From Serinus canaria (Eukaryota > Chordata > Aves > Passeriformes > Fringillidae), in assembly GCF_022539315.1 (NCBI RefSeq), contig NC_066316.1, positions 58,963,994-59,027,993 on the forward strand: a stretch of DNA of 64,000 nucleotides. Direction: 5' to 3'. Each line of letters opens with the position of its first letter. Position 1 is the stretch's first letter. Both the position numbers and the translations under genes were made by a program. This document shows, in pieces, positions 12,101-27,075 of the stretch. A model generated the notes under the pieces. It searched no databases, had not been told where the DNA came from, and worked only from the letters and a program-made list of their open reading frames with translations.

Positions 12101-15100
12101 TGTGAGTTCCATTTCTGGAACACACTGTACCTTTCAGGAAAGGCTGGGATGCCAGCCACCAATGAGCCTGCCTTCTATTTTAAGTGCAACCTGAGGGCAA
12201 GGCTCAAGACCGAATCTGCAAACTGTACAAGTTGTTACCCTCAGGAATGCATTCAGAGCCACGTTTAGAACAAGCCATCCAGCACCTCTGGTGCAAACCA
12301 CAAACATGTCATGGCCCCCTTCTTTGCAGAGTGGATGTGACCACCTATGGTGTATACATCCCAAGGTAGCCTATCTATTCCTGAAGTGATCTGGCCTCAC
12401 TAAGAGGATGTGTGTGAGAGGGACTTTCATACTGGCTTGCCAGTACAAGAATGTGTCCCCTTTGACATACAAAGACTTGTAGATAAGTCCCATGACAATG
12501 TGCAAAACCAGGGCAAGGTCCTCCTCACACTTCAGGGTCTTGCCAAGGCTTAGTTTACAAGCCTAAGCCTCTGAGACCTCCTAAGCATTCGTTTCATTCA
12601 ATATTTAGGTAGTTCCTGCAGTTTCTGTGGAAAAGAAAGATTAAATATATACAAATAGGAGGACCAGAAACTGAAGGGTAATTCATTATTGTGAGCAAAA
12701 CGCCCTTTAAAATCCTGACTCTCTTACATTAATATGAATTATTAAATGCCATGTGCAAAAAACTGTAATAAAAGTCAAGGGAAAATTTTCGGTACTTACA
12801 TATTTTTTCTGTCTGAAATAAGGAAACTGAGCAGCTGAGTTAGTAAGTCTTGAAAAGAGTTCTGTTCCTAGTGTGCTGTCTCTCAATTCTACAGAGCGGT
12901 CAGTAGCTACAGACAGCTCTTATTGTCCAGTGATGGTTTACTGAGAGTCAACCTGACTGTAAGAGCACCAAAGAAGTTTTAAGGAGAACATAAAAGATTC
13001 CTTTCACTTCAAATTATTTACTATAGCAAAATAATGATAGGTGTTTTTCCTATGTGTATAAAAATTAAACAAGAGTAAGATGTGGCAGTAGCAAGTGTCT
13101 AATGACTATGTTCTGACATCTACATTGCTAAATCTTAATTTCCAACAAATTATCACTATGCAGTTTGCCTGGTTTTAAGAGGACTTTTGTTTTTTCTCCA
13201 AATGTTGTTTTGAATATTTTACTTTCCTGATTACAGGTAGTGTTTCTAAATTATTGTTTTGAAGAACTGGGAAACCCTGCTACCAAGAAAAAGAAGTTGG
13301 GGATCTACTCTTGTACATCCTTCCTTTGTTCTTCATTCAAATGTGACAAACTTTTACATTTATGCACACAGCACAGTGAGATATTTTTTGCCATGAGCAT
13401 ATATTTTTGATGACATTATGTTAAAATTTTCTTTCTGAAATGCTGAGTGTTGTGCATAGACTAGAAGAACAATTCTTGTTAAAAAGCCTGAAATGAGTTC
13501 TCCACTAAAAACAAGCCAATTTAATACACTTTTTTCAAAAGGAAAAAAAGAAATTACAATTAATTGTGACTACTAATATTCTTTCCCATCAAAGACTGTC
13601 ATGAAAGTCACTGAAAGGCACTGACACTGTACCTCAGTTCTGTGTATCCAATCTGCTACTGCCACTGACCCTAGTTGGTATTTTATTGCTGATGTATTGT
13701 TCTTCATTACCATTCTTTACAGAAATTCTTCTCAGGTTTCGAATACTTAAATACATAAATAACTCACTGAATGTGCCCAAAATTTAGCTGGCATAAGGTT
13801 GCATGGGGAGGTCCTTATTGCAGTCCCCTTCTCACTCCTGTTGCAACACCCCTCAGTATTGCAGCTTTTCCCTTATCTCCTACATCTGGTACTCCAGTAC
13901 CCATTTGTTAATTTTCTAAGAAATTACAAAGTTCCTTTTCCCCTGCTTGTTAAAACTTCTGGCAAGAATGCAAGCCAAGACAGAATTAATATTTAAGGTG
14001 GTCCTTTCTGTAAAAGTTTTCCTTTATTTTAGCAGTACTTGATGGTACAATCTCAGAAAGCTCCTTAAATATGTATTTCTACAGTATGAGGAAAAATTAA
14101 ATATTGAATAGGCAGATGCCCTATACTATTTGAAATCATGGAAATCGGTAGTAAAAGGGTTTTTTTCCCTGACTTTCTATTGAGAACAAATATCCTGTAT
14201 TTTATGTAATTCTTCAACTTTTTGCCATATTATTCCAGAATGCCAGTGAAAATGAGGTATTTGGTACTGTGCAAACAAGTACTTAGAATTAAAGAACAGA
14301 CATGTAGGGACCAATACTGGTTACTGTGTGTTACAGCTATGTTTTTGAAGCTGTATCAAAGGCTTTTAATGATTGATGGTGGGGGGGGGGAAGGAAAGTA
14401 GCAAAAAGTCACTAAAGGAATCCATATACAACTTGCATTGAAAAACCACAATTAATAAGGACAGTTTTGATGTCATCAGCTAGACTGCACTTTAATATGG
14501 TTCACTGAAATCTGTTCTTGTGTTGCTGTTTGCATTAGTAAACTGTACATGGAACACAGCTTAACCAATCTCTTTGGTCAGATTATAAAGAAAATAAATA
14601 TTCTGAAAGAAAAGGATTAATGATTTCCTTTGAAATCACATATTTCACCTCAAAACCTTTCTGAAAATGAATTTCTAGTTTTGAATAAATTCTTAAATAC
14701 AGCCTTTTCTTCCACAGCCAACAGTCCTTCAAAAAGATCAGTGGCAGTGGAAAGAAAGTCTGTGAAAGGAGCAAGGAGGAAGAAGGATGCTCTGACCAGT
14801 GATCAAGTTCAGTCCTAATCAATCCTCAATTTTAAGAGATTGACTGGCATGTACACACAAAATCTGCAAGGAGTCAGGTCAAAGTCAATGCCCAGAGAAT
14901 TCTAGTTTCCTCCATGCCAGTGAGATAGAAAGCAACTTAGTCTGCTAAGCAGTTAATTCTCCCCCAGTGCTCCTGTTTTGGCCACTGGCAGCAGGCAAAA
15001 TATTCCCATCACACACTTGCACCACACATCTGTGAGATTCCTCAGGAATATCATCTTTTTGGGCTATCTAAACCCATTCACCTCAGCAAAGAGCTCGCTA

Positions 15101-18100
15101 CCTTGAGTTTCAAATAGAAACCAATATGGATCCTTCAGGCCACCCTCTTGTTTAAACTGCTTTATCTGATTAATGTGCAGCACCATGGCTTTCATCTGAG
15201 ATGCACAATGCTACTTAAAGCAGTACATGCCAGGCGAAGCTCAAATCTATGTTCAGCTAAAACTGATAAACAAAGAACAATCTTTTGCAATTAACAAATG
15301 CACTAAACTGTTACATTCTCTTCTGAGTATACCAGTTAAAATAAAACTTATTTCAGAAAAACTTTGCTCTCACTCCTTCCTAAAAAAGACAAAAACTGGA
15401 AATTGGAAAATATTTCAGGATCTAGAGCACATATTCTTGAATGTTGTGAACATTTAGTCCAGCAATCATTTACTCACTGTAATTTTAAAAAGCTGTTTCT
15501 TTCCTTTTGCATTTTTCTTATCACTGTTTAAATTTGCACTATGAAAGGAAAGGGGAAAAGACCATGGAATTTGAAATGTTCATCTCAAAAACAGGCACAA
15601 AAATGCATTCATTATTAATATATCTTTGCAGTCAGTGTAGTGAATAATCTGCATTTATCACTTCCAGTTGACCCCTTAGCATATGGTCTACCAACACATC
15701 ACAAACACACCAACGGGTTGAGAGCTGGGTAACTGCTGGTGTAATTTTAACTAAAAGGCATTACACTGCCATGACTGCCTATGTGTGAATCTACCACATT
15801 TATCATCACAAAGAGAAGTGCCAAATAGACTCTGCTAAAGGATCAGGACAGGCAGTAACACTGACTCATTTCTTATGCTATTCTGCTCCAAGATTTTCTT
15901 GAGACCAAAGCAGAAAACTCATTCTAAATGGAAAGAAAAGGAGAACTGGGAATGCCAGCCAGCTTTTGCTTTCTCAGATGACTCTGAACTCACTGTGGTT
16001 ACTCATACACAGATTCTTGTTATTCCTTTCATACATTCTTCTCTAAAACCCCTAAGTAACAAAAAAAATCAAGTCCTGTCCTAAAGTTAACAGACACTTA
16101 ATCTAGAACGCAGCCATTCTCCTGCTACAGATTAACTGCCTCCTAATTTTGATTTAAACAAATAGTTCTGCCAGTTTTTCACTGGCCTCTAATTACAGAT
16201 GAGATAAAATATTGGAGCTCACTAAAATAATGTAGATGTAATTATAGGACTTACCCAAGAGACTCAGACATTAACAGAATATGCTTACAGATTTAAAATT
16301 AAAAGATATGCATTTTTAAAATAAATTGATAAGTTTCTTTGTAGGTCACATAAGATTACTGACAACAATTAATCTGAAAGTTATGCATACTTGGAAGAAG
16401 TAAAACGTAAAGTAAGAACAAGTGAAGCAAAGATTATGCATTGTGATTTTCTATCACATCTCTATAAAAAGATATAAAAGTGATATCTACGTAATATAAG
16501 ATTTGGAACTCTGAAAGTGCATAATCTCAAAGTTCTAGAAAACTATGGAGTCCAAAGTGATCTAACAGCTAGGAGCAATTTACTGGAAGGTTCTCAAAAA
16601 TAAGCCAGTTAGGACTACAGCTCAAAGACCTTCCTGTATCTTCACCAAGAAACACGTTTATTGCCTTCCAATCTCAGTATTTGAGATCTATAAATATGAA
16701 AGAAGTGTGTTCTGGAATTTTAGTTTCATACATGAACACCTATTACCTATTCTATTACCTACAAAATCTGTGCCATTTTGAGAAAAATATTTTCATTCTT
16801 AAAAAGGATTTGAAGAATTGGGAGACTGAGATACTTATTCTAATAACTGAGTAAAATGTAATTAACTGAGTGGGCATTCCCACATATTTCTATACTCCAA
16901 GGACACAGTGGTATTTATAAAGGTCATAAAAAAGGGAATATGATTCTGCATTTGCTCTGTGAACAAGAGGATACAATATCAAATAAGTGAAATAGCAAAT
17001 TCTTTCTCTTTACCTCAATGTATTGAAAAGTATTTCTTAAAAAAAATTACTCGTGTAAGCAGGCATTAGATGAAGTAAAACAGTTTCTTTTTTTTGTTCT
17101 CATTCTGATTATTTCCATAAAATTTCTGTGTACTGTACAACTCCTTGAGAAGGGAAAAAGACATTGTTTTTATCCTTAGCAATGACAAATATTTTTGGAG
17201 AGAGGAGAAATCACTGGTAATACTGCCAGTATCTGTTCTGATTTCAAAATTGCTATTTTATGCTAATTGATAAAATAGGATTTTTCTATGTATTTTGATT
17301 ATGATGTTAAACATTAATTTTTTAAGTGCTAAGGAACCTCTTATAGAAGAATTCAAAAGCTAGCGTAGCTTGAAAAATAAGCTCACATACAAAAGGTAAC
17401 AACATGCAACAGTCAAAAAAGATGCCCCTTTAAATGGACATTTAAGTATGAGATTCTCTGTACTGGCTCCAAAGAAAAGGAACAATGAAACGTACTAACA
17501 ATAGTACATGTTGCATCTACAGTGCAAGCAGCTTGGATATATGTCAAGGTACTATACAAGTCCCATAGACAAAGGCTGTCCAAACCCACATGTATTCAAT
17601 TCTTTTCTGCTGTGCTTTTTTTAACCTCCTCCATGCAAGCGAACATCACCCACTGCTGGGGCTGAATTGATTGCAAGGATTTCAGCAATAAAAGAGCTGC
17701 TTAAAAGCAGTGTTTTACATCACCTTACTGTAAACACACATGCATGTGCACTATTAGCAAACATACACACAGGGACATAAATATAATATGTATGTATGAA
17801 TCCTATACATTGATAATCTGTTTCTAACAAAAACTAAAAAAAGACAAGCATCAAACTGAGCATTTAGCCAGCAGTGATACCTCTGCATCCAGAAACTGAA
17901 TAAACCCCACATACTCTCCTGTTGTCCAGTAGCAGAAATAGTCATGTTCAGAACTGGCTCAGACTGAACAGCCTGGGCTTAGGATCCAGAAATTGGACAC
18001 TCCCTTCTCTAAACCAGTCACAAGATTAAGAGTTCAGTGAGCATTTTAGTATTGTACTTGTGACTTCCGTAAGACTAGACACTCCAGGAAATAATCACAG

Positions 18101-21100
18101 GATTACAGACTCTGATTTGGGGCAGTGGTGGGGCTCATTCTTTGACTCTGTGATGTCTGAATTCTCTGCTGCTGTGGTGAAGCTCCTTGAAGAACACTGG
18201 TGCATCATTAAGCTTCCATGCTAAGCTGCCATTTGTGGCTCTGCTAGTCTTTGGGGGCTTGAACTTCCCCAAGCTGAGAGAAGAAAAAGTCCCAATGTCC
18301 AGTTGCATTTGCAAGCAATCTATGCATGTAAAAAATATTTCCTCTTTAAAATAAAATTAAATTGTGAAACCCGATTCAAATACCAATGGATCCCAAGCAG
18401 AGGTTTTGGATCCCAGTTGGGTGAGATGCCTAACTCAAAAATCAAAGTAAGACAAAGAGGTGTTGATGCCTGGTTTGTTCAATGCAGGATTCAGTTCAGC
18501 CTTTCCTGACTCCACACAACTGGAAATGGAGGCATCTCATTCTGGGGCCAAATTCCTACAAAAGATATTAATCTAAAACCTTTTTATGACTTCTAAATTT
18601 CATTTATATACAAGGATATGTAACAATCCCCTCCTCTAATATGAAACAGAAGGACTTTTCAACATAATACACCTATGAAATGCACTTTTTAGCCAGTAGA
18701 TAACATACATTCAGTATGTGTGGTATTTCACAGTGCAAGAGACTTTGGGCCAGCACTGTGGACCAAAATTTGTTTGGGGAAACAGCCCTTAAAAGAGTCT
18801 GAAGATCTACAGATTTCTTATTGTATTTGCCCTACTGGTATGAAGTTATTAATATAACTGCAGACCAATACAATTGAATTTGCACAAAAAAATGCAAATG
18901 TGACAAAACACAAACCCTTACAGATTCTTCCACTATATTAAATAAACCATAAAGACAAAAATATTCAAATAAAAATTCAACAGTCAGAATAGCTACTGCT
19001 ACAGAAGAGAAAGTTATCAGGTATATAAGCTGCTTATCAGTTAGCAGCTGACTAATTCCATATAATTTGTGCAGCACAACTCTTTAGACAAAATCCCTCC
19101 TCTAAACAAAGGGATGGTAAATAGTTCAAATATATCCAAACAATCAAAAAAATCATACTAAGGTATTGGTATTGCATTCTACTTTATAATTCTCACCTTT
19201 AAAATCTACTAGCACAAACCAATATTCTCCCAAGATAATTTTCTTTTCCTTAGAATCTCATTAGGTGAGCCTCACCACCACAGGCCCTGTACTACTTAAG
19301 TTCCAAACAGATAAAGAAGAGAACAAAAGGACTGAAAGTAAGTGAAGAGTTTAAGACTGAACATGAAGAAAGAACAGTAAGAAATAACCAAATCTTTAAA
19401 CCCTTAAAGCACCTGAATTAACACAACAACATTGTTCAAGTTGCTCATATAAGCCAATAAAAGGCACCTGCTTATGATACAGAGGTGAAAATACAGATGA
19501 CTCTTTCTCTGGGAAATATTTGCCATAGTTCTCAAATAACTAGGGCATTAGGGTTTAAACATCTATATTTCCAATTATAGATTTTGGTTTGATCTGAAAT
19601 GCATAGGGTTTTATGCCTATATAGAAAGAGTTGTACTATAATATTTCAAACTCCATTTGGAGACACAGCATACCTTCATTTGTTTTGTATTCTCAGAAAT
19701 TAAGAAAAGCTATCCCAGGACTAGAGATAACCACTACGTACATTAAAATCAGTCCAAATAATGAATTATGAATAAAGTTAAACCAGATATTCTGCATATT
19801 TCTGATAATAAAAAAATTAAAAAGAGAAGCCCTGACTAGTTAATTGCAAGACAACTGGAAAAAGGAAATAGAGTAACTATAATCTGGATTGTGGACGATA
19901 TGTTATTTGAGATATTGTATACATCAGGAAAGGAAACTACAATGTATAGAAAGTTGAATTTAACAATAATAAAGTTCATAAAGAATTCAACGTAATCATC
20001 TGAAAAAGTACATCCCATGCAAAATAATGATTGCTTTTAGTTGCTTTCATGTGAAAATAACATTTCTAATATTAAAGATACACTAACAAATCTGCCCTTC
20101 TTCCAGACATGGTGTAACAACCTAATCAAGTGATGAAAAATTTTAACATCCAGTATGTTTTGAGTCTGCAATATGATAGGAATGGGGAAGGGAAACTATA
20201 GAGCTTGCCTGCATTTGAAAGATAAGACAGATTAGCATTGCCTGGGAATTTTAAAGTACTAAGAGCTGTTCCTGAATAATTCCATATGTGAACACTCTTA
20301 TTTTGGAATAAGAGAGTGCTTTGTTCCTGTTCAGCTTGACCCACTTTCCAAAAGCATTTAATTAGGAGCATTTATATGTGTAAAAAAGGCTTTTGTTTGT
20401 TCTCTTGATTAAAACAATAAAGTTCAGTATCTAAAGTTTCTGATTTAAAACATCTTAAACATTAAACAAAAAAAAAATCCATAGCAGCCTAGGTATTAAA
20501 ATTCATTTGTGGCATTTTCACTGCTTCTCTAAATAAATGATTTAAAAGCCAAAAGGTTTTTCAAACAGTCTTCAGTCAGCAATTACTTTCTGGTGTAATC
20601 CCTAGGCTATGGATGCCTACTCAGAATTCTGTTAAGTCAAACCTGCTCTTTGCAAAACATGAAGTAACAGCAGAGGTTTTTAAAAGTATGGGTCAACTAT
20701 AATGTCTTGGGACTTCAGAAAGTAAACTATTTACCTAAAGTAAAACCATGCAGTCTAGGGAGGACATCCTTGCCATAGCAATAGCTGATCCAAATCCAGG
20801 TGAATAGAAATCTGTGCTGCCAACTGAAACTGTCAAGCTCAGCACTCTGGCAGCCACATATCCCTGGATATTTGCCCAGAATGCAAGCAGTGTGCACACA
20901 CACTGTCTCAGAAAATAAACAGTACACATGTTTAGAAAGTTAAAATATTGGAAGCCTACCTACAGATGTCTGTAAGTATGTCTGGTTAAGTACAAGTACG
21001 TTTGCATGTTCAATCTACGCCTGGATACCACAGCTTTGGACATGTAACCCTCCTGAGCCGCTGATGCTGGCACAGAAATTAGTACATGGCTAAAGATTAT

Positions 21101-24100
21101 AGCATCAGCCTAGTGGTGGCACCCACACTTGAGAAGCAGGAAGAACAGCTGCATTTAGCATTGACATCTCCATGCGATCCCAAGTTCTCCCTGTCACTTC
21201 CACAGCACAAGCAAGCAAGGTACATCAAACATGGGAGTAACTCCACATAGCTTATGCCATGGGTGGTTGGCACATTCAGTCCTGCAATGGAACAGGTAAG
21301 GAACTGCCACTAGCATGAAAGGGAGTGTAAAAACTCCACATCCTCTGGTACATGTGGGGCAGGGGGATTATGTGCAATGCTGGACTATCCCTGGGTGGAT
21401 GGCTGACAAAAAAGGGTCCACAGGCAGACTCAGATATACTTCACTAAGAAATGAAACCTCTTCATGTATGTAATAGAGCAAGAAGTTTGTGAATTGCATG
21501 TTGTATCCTCCCAGAAAGGTCTTTACTACTTGAGTGACATCTTCAGCCTTTGTACCCAACATATCAGCCTAACCGTCCTATAAGCAGAGAGGAGGTTCAG
21601 GTCTCTTAGCTGTCAACAAATATTAATGCAGATCTTAAATAGCTTATCTTCAGTGAAAAAACAGATCACACACTATGTATTTAGTAGGTACTGTGACAAC
21701 ACTCTCTGTTGTGTTTAAGAACAGATTAAAACCAAGTAACTTGGCAGGCTACTGTTAAAACAATGATGTCATATTTTAGCTTGCGGATGATGTAATCTTT
21801 CTCTTACATTCTACTGCTTCCATGAGAAACAGCACATTGTGGCTTTGTTGGAAACAAGAAATGACACTACAAGCAAAATTAACAATGCATCTTTAAATCT
21901 TTCACAATTTATCTTGAAATTATTTTCACTAAAAGAATCTATGTTTACAAATACTAGGGGCCTCAAAAATATTTTATGCACAGTCAGAATAAGAAAACAA
22001 TTGTTTCTATCCTAGAAATAACTGTTTTGATAAATTGCTGAGTACTGTCATGAAAGAGAAATTCAACTTGTGGTATAACTCAAGTTATTCCCCAACACCT
22101 GAATTTTTATGTCAGCATTTGTCACAATCGCTGAGGTACAGACCTCTACTGATCTGCAACCATATCTTATTTTAGTATACCTCATAAGGATTAGGTAGGA
22201 AGCCTACAGACTGTGGAACCATGCTGCACCCTGGGTAAGAGTTCCACACTAACCAGAAACAAGTAAAAAATGGTAACATTTGAACAGTGGAAAACTGGCT
22301 GTCCTTTCATTCAAGGCCCTTCAAACTACTAAAAAAGACTCAGAAATTGCAGAAAGAGCGTAATTTGATTATGGTAAATCAAAAATACCTTTTACTTAAT
22401 GTCAACACTATTCAAGTAAGCTGCATCAACAAAAGCACCTTTCTAGCTAGCAACATTTTAAATTATTTATCTTCTACTGATCCATTCAATGAAAGAATTT
22501 TATACATTTACTGATCTGTTCAATAAAAAACATCACCTATTTAATTTACTCTGCACCACCTAAGTGGTCTGTTTACTTTTTTGCAATTAAGGTATACTGA
22601 AATCAATGCTTTATGCATTTCAAAGTATTTTTAATATATTAAATTTAGAAATAAATTTGTTGTTCGAACACCAAAGTCTGCTGAGGTTAGTAACTTTAAA
22701 GCATAAATACTTAAGACACTCAAAACCTGCTGGATGTTATTAAATTTTTTTTATAGCACACTATGTTCTGTTGTGAAAAATCAATTCTGCCTTTTTCATA
22801 TACGCAACTAAATTTTCAGCTATGAATCACAATCTTAGTGATGTCAAGTAAGACTTTGTGCTCTCCTGTTAGATTTACTTCATCAGTTTAATCCCATTGT
22901 TTGCACATATTTTTGAAAACCATTTTGGAAAAACTTATTTTGACTTACTTTCAACTACTGATAACAGCTCTGGCATAAAAACACATCACTACTTCAAATA
23001 CTCTTTTGTTGAAAAACAAAGGAAAACAGTCTTTTGAACAGAACTGCATTATGGTATTTTAGAAAGAGTGTAGCAAAGATGAACCTGTACAATAAAGTAA
23101 ATCTCATAATCACATACAAAAAATAAATCTCATCATCACAGAAAGTGATGAGGTTTTTTTGCTTGTTTTCAGTACTAGGAGATGAATGATTGAATTCTAA
23201 GCATCATGTTCCTGTCTTTACAGCTCCCTGTCACTGTCTCATGAGGAGTCTGCCATACATTTGCCAACATTAAAGCTCAAATATTAGAATTTGCCTCAGA
23301 ACAATTAAATATTATTCTGAAATGAAAGCTTCAATTTTCAAACCATATTGGCTACTTCCCTCTTAATTAGCTCCTTCTCCTTATCCAGACACAGTAAGTA
23401 TCCATACAGCTTTTAGGTTGTAACTGGTATTACAAAACTAATACAAAAATACTATCTCATTATGACAAATGCAATACTAATGATCAATAGCAGAAAATTA
23501 CCAAATACAGAAGCAATTGTCCAGTGTAGCAATACAAGATGAGATACATTGCTAGAGCCCATATATCAAGTTCTAATGCAGAAGTAGTGAAAAGGAATCA
23601 ATAGGGCACCACTCTGTTGTCATTAGGAAATAAAAAAGTATTGGATGTGTGTGAGAAACCCCTGGATCGCTACTTTCTAGTTAGTGTCCATAAAGAGCCT
23701 AGCTTATAGGTTAATAACCAATATGTGAATTTTTCTCTGCCATGTTTAAAAGAACCATTTTTATAAGACAATATTCTACCACATGACTCAGCTGAGAAAC
23801 AATGCTTTAGGGAAAGACTTTACTGATGTGCATGTAATACCTGTTGCTTTTTATTCAGGCAAATAATTTAGCACACTGCATGCACAAGACTGCAGCAGCT
23901 CTGGATAAACTCAACACAGTGATTTAATTACTAATTCCTAATGTTAAGAAAGAGCCCCAGGGAAACCACCCAAGACATTTTTATCCAGAAGCACCATGAC
24001 TACCATATAATTAATTAAAATTCAGTAGAAATGTCACAGATATGCAAGAATCTCAAAAACAGTTACTCAAAACCTAATAGGATGGAGAAAGTAGAAGCTA

Positions 24101-26156
24101 GGCTACAAATAGACCATCAAGAAAAGAAAATTAAGAAGTGAAAGAAACAAGCCTAAGAGTATTTTGAAATTACAAAGAGGAAAGAAGGGCAAATAAGAGG
24201 TACAACTAAAGAATGTATCATTAGTTTACAAAAGGGGATTCAGTGTCATGCAATTAAGAGGGAAGGTGAAAAGAAACCAACACTTAATATGTGTAATCTT
24301 GCTGAGTGTAGAATCTGGACAATTAAAGCAGTATTTACCAGCTTACCGTTGCTATTCCCAATGTAAAATGCTCAATTACCATACAAATAAAATCAACGAC
24401 ATTGAGGTCAAACCATCAGTAAACAGAGAAGCAGGAGACCATCTACAGGAGACAAATGGAAATCTTTCTTTCACTTGAGATAGTGCCACTATAAAAACCT
24501 TTCAGACAAACTGTCAAAACTTCATACTGCACACTGTATTTGAAATGTCTTCGTCCTTGATGATGAAGGTGAAGTGCTACTGTATTTTTTTACTTGACAC
24601 TGTAAGTGCATTTTTATCAAGAGCAGACTGAGGGATGTTGACAATCTATTCAACTATCAATTGGTTTCCAATTCCTTTATTTTCAGTCTTCTGTTTCTTC
24701 TCAGTATTATTCAGAGATCATAGAGTGACATTATCATATCTATTTTCTGTTTCAGGTACAGATGAGTCTTTCTTCTGTTCTTTCTTTTGCAATTCTTTCT
24801 TCCCTGTGGGAATTCCCAAACCTATTGCTGACAAACTCGTTTTCAGTCTGGAGGACTCATATGAAACTTATTATCAGAAGTATCTTTGTTTGAGACATAG
24901 GTGTTGAGCAGCTGCTTGGCTAGCATTGTACAATGTAATGTGGAAGCATAAACTTCACCATGAAAGCCTAATCAGGTTTATTAAAGGATCAAAAATGTTA
25001 CTTAAATGGTTTAAATAGCCTAACACCAGCAATTGGCAATATTAATTTGTTTTGTAATGTTAAAAGATTGCAAATATAATGCAACTTTTTGCTATTTAGT
25101 TGAAAATTTGTATCTTTTTATATACACATATATGGAATTAAAAATGAGCTAATTAACAAATACTAACAACTGCTCAAGCAGTGAATCCATATTATGCTCA
25201 CAGCTTGGCTATCACAGACCCTGTTTAGATCCTGCCTTAGACATTCCATTTAGGATCGGAAGACAGAATTCCTGCAGGTGTCTCCCATCTCAGAGAGTCT
25301 GCAGAATGACCTTGGTGGCAACGTCAGACTGGACACCAAAGTTGTACACAGATCCACTGAAAAGCAAATTGATCCACTAGTGTTCTGCTACTTAAAAAGG
25401 CTTCTCTTTGAGGTATTACTTGAGCAGAAAGAAGCTTTACCTTTTGTCATATGATTATGCTTTTATGCAGATAAACCAGATGTTTGTAGTCTGATATTTT
25501 ATTTTCCATATTGCTAATGCCAGATTGAAAGTCCAGGTTGGTCCACATTCCAGAAATATGAATTGTGGCTGTGCAGAAAGTAACAGTAACCTGCTGTGTG
25601 GTCTCCATGCAGCTACAGACTTCTTGAAGTTCCTCTACCTCAGAGATAGTGTGGGGGAAATCTGATATATAAACTTCTTACAAGCCACTCAGAAGAAACA
25701 TCACAGAAAACAGGCTGGAATGTGGTAACTTTCTTTAATATGTATTTCATAATGTGTATCATTTCACATTATAATACTACAAACCAATTTTCTTTGAAAC
25801 AAGTCTACAAAAATCTTTATTAATGGATCCTGAAAATATTTGAGATACTTAATGCTAGAGGTATATTTGATATAAGATTTACATAATGCTCTTTCTGACA
25901 GTCAGAGGATCTGTTGTACATCTTTACCACCATATCAAAAACTGACCAATCATTCAGGTGAAGGAGTATATAATGAAAAGCTCAACTCATTCCAGCATTC
26001 ACTAGTCGGATTGAAAGCCACTCACCTTCTTTGGGATTTGAGGTGGCATACAACAGCTGAGGTGGGTGGTCCAAAGAAGGACACTGTTGCCTTGCTGTTT
26101 TGTTTGCTTTAAACAGCAAACTGAACTCTACTTTGAAGATGAAGCCTCAACATTCA

Positions 26157-26200
26157 CACTATCACATCAATTTTTAATCACTATCACATCAATTTTTAAC
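26157..26200. repeat. Tandem duplication, 22 bp unit x 2
   Basis: CACTATCACATCAATTTTTA is repeated head to tail with period 22 in the AKAP7 intron, about 250 bp from the CR1 fragment. Confidence 0.95.
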
Positions 26201-26453
26201 TCCTGAACACATACCCTGTGGGGCTAGCACACAGATAGAGAAAGCTTCTGGTGCAAATGTAGGCTCTGCTAAAGTTAGTGGATGCTGCTCTGTAACACGC
26301 TGTCCAAGCCTGATTACCTGAGGTGTATGTTGATGCAGTTCAGCAAGTATTGTACTTCTGCCTTTTATTCATATAATTCTTTTTTGATTCCCCTATTTTT
26401 AAACACACTTTTGAATAAATGTGCAGCTGATATGTGTTGTGACCCTTATTAGC

Positions 26454-27075
26454 CATAGAATCATAGAATAGGCTGAGCTGGAAGGGACCCATCGGGATCA
26501 TCAAGTCCAACTCCTGGCCCTGCACAGAACAGCCCAAGAGTCACACCATGCACCTGAGAGCACTGTCCAAATTCTTCTTGAACTCAGGCTGTAACCACTT
26601 CCCTTGGGAGCCTATTCCAGTGCCCAACCACCCTCTGGGTGAAGAACCTTTTCCTGGTTCTTCAAGGGAACCCAACCTCCCTCACCTCAGCTTTTTGCCT
26701 TTTGCCCAAGTCCTGTCCCAGGTCACCAGAGAGAAGAGATCAGTACTGGCCCCTCTGCTTCCCCTCACAAGGAAATTGTAACTGCAGTGGGGTCTCCCCT
26801 CAGTCTCCTCTTCTCCAGGCTGAATAGACAAAGTGACCTGAGCTGCTCCTCACATGGCTGCCCCTCAAGGCCCTTCACCATCTTTGTTGCTCTCCTTTGG
26901 ACACTCTCTAATATTATAATGTCTTTTTTACATTGTGGCACCCAAAACTGCCCCCAGCACTTGAGCTGAGGCTGCCCCAGTGCAGAGCAGAGTGGGACAA
27001 TCCCCTCCCTTGCCCGGCTGGCCATGCTGTGCCTGATGCACCCCAGGACACCCTCGGTCATCCTGACTGCCAGAA
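26454..27075 (-). mobile_element. 5'-truncated CR1 LINE fragment
   Basis: The plus strand starts with CATAGAATCATAGAATAGG, the reverse complement of the CR1 3' terminal repeats, followed by GAGCTGGAAGGGACCC. The minus strand encodes CR1 ORF2 C-terminal sequence (LGCIRHSMASRAREG, LESVQRRATKMVKGLEG, LCLFSLEKRRLRGD), long enough to keep a 138-codon frame. It is truncated and inactive. Confidence 0.93.

Noticed and set aside
23103..23147. Small repeat and hairpin around TCATCAC and GTGATGA
   Set aside because: A seven-base stem with no context; expected by chance in a window of this size.
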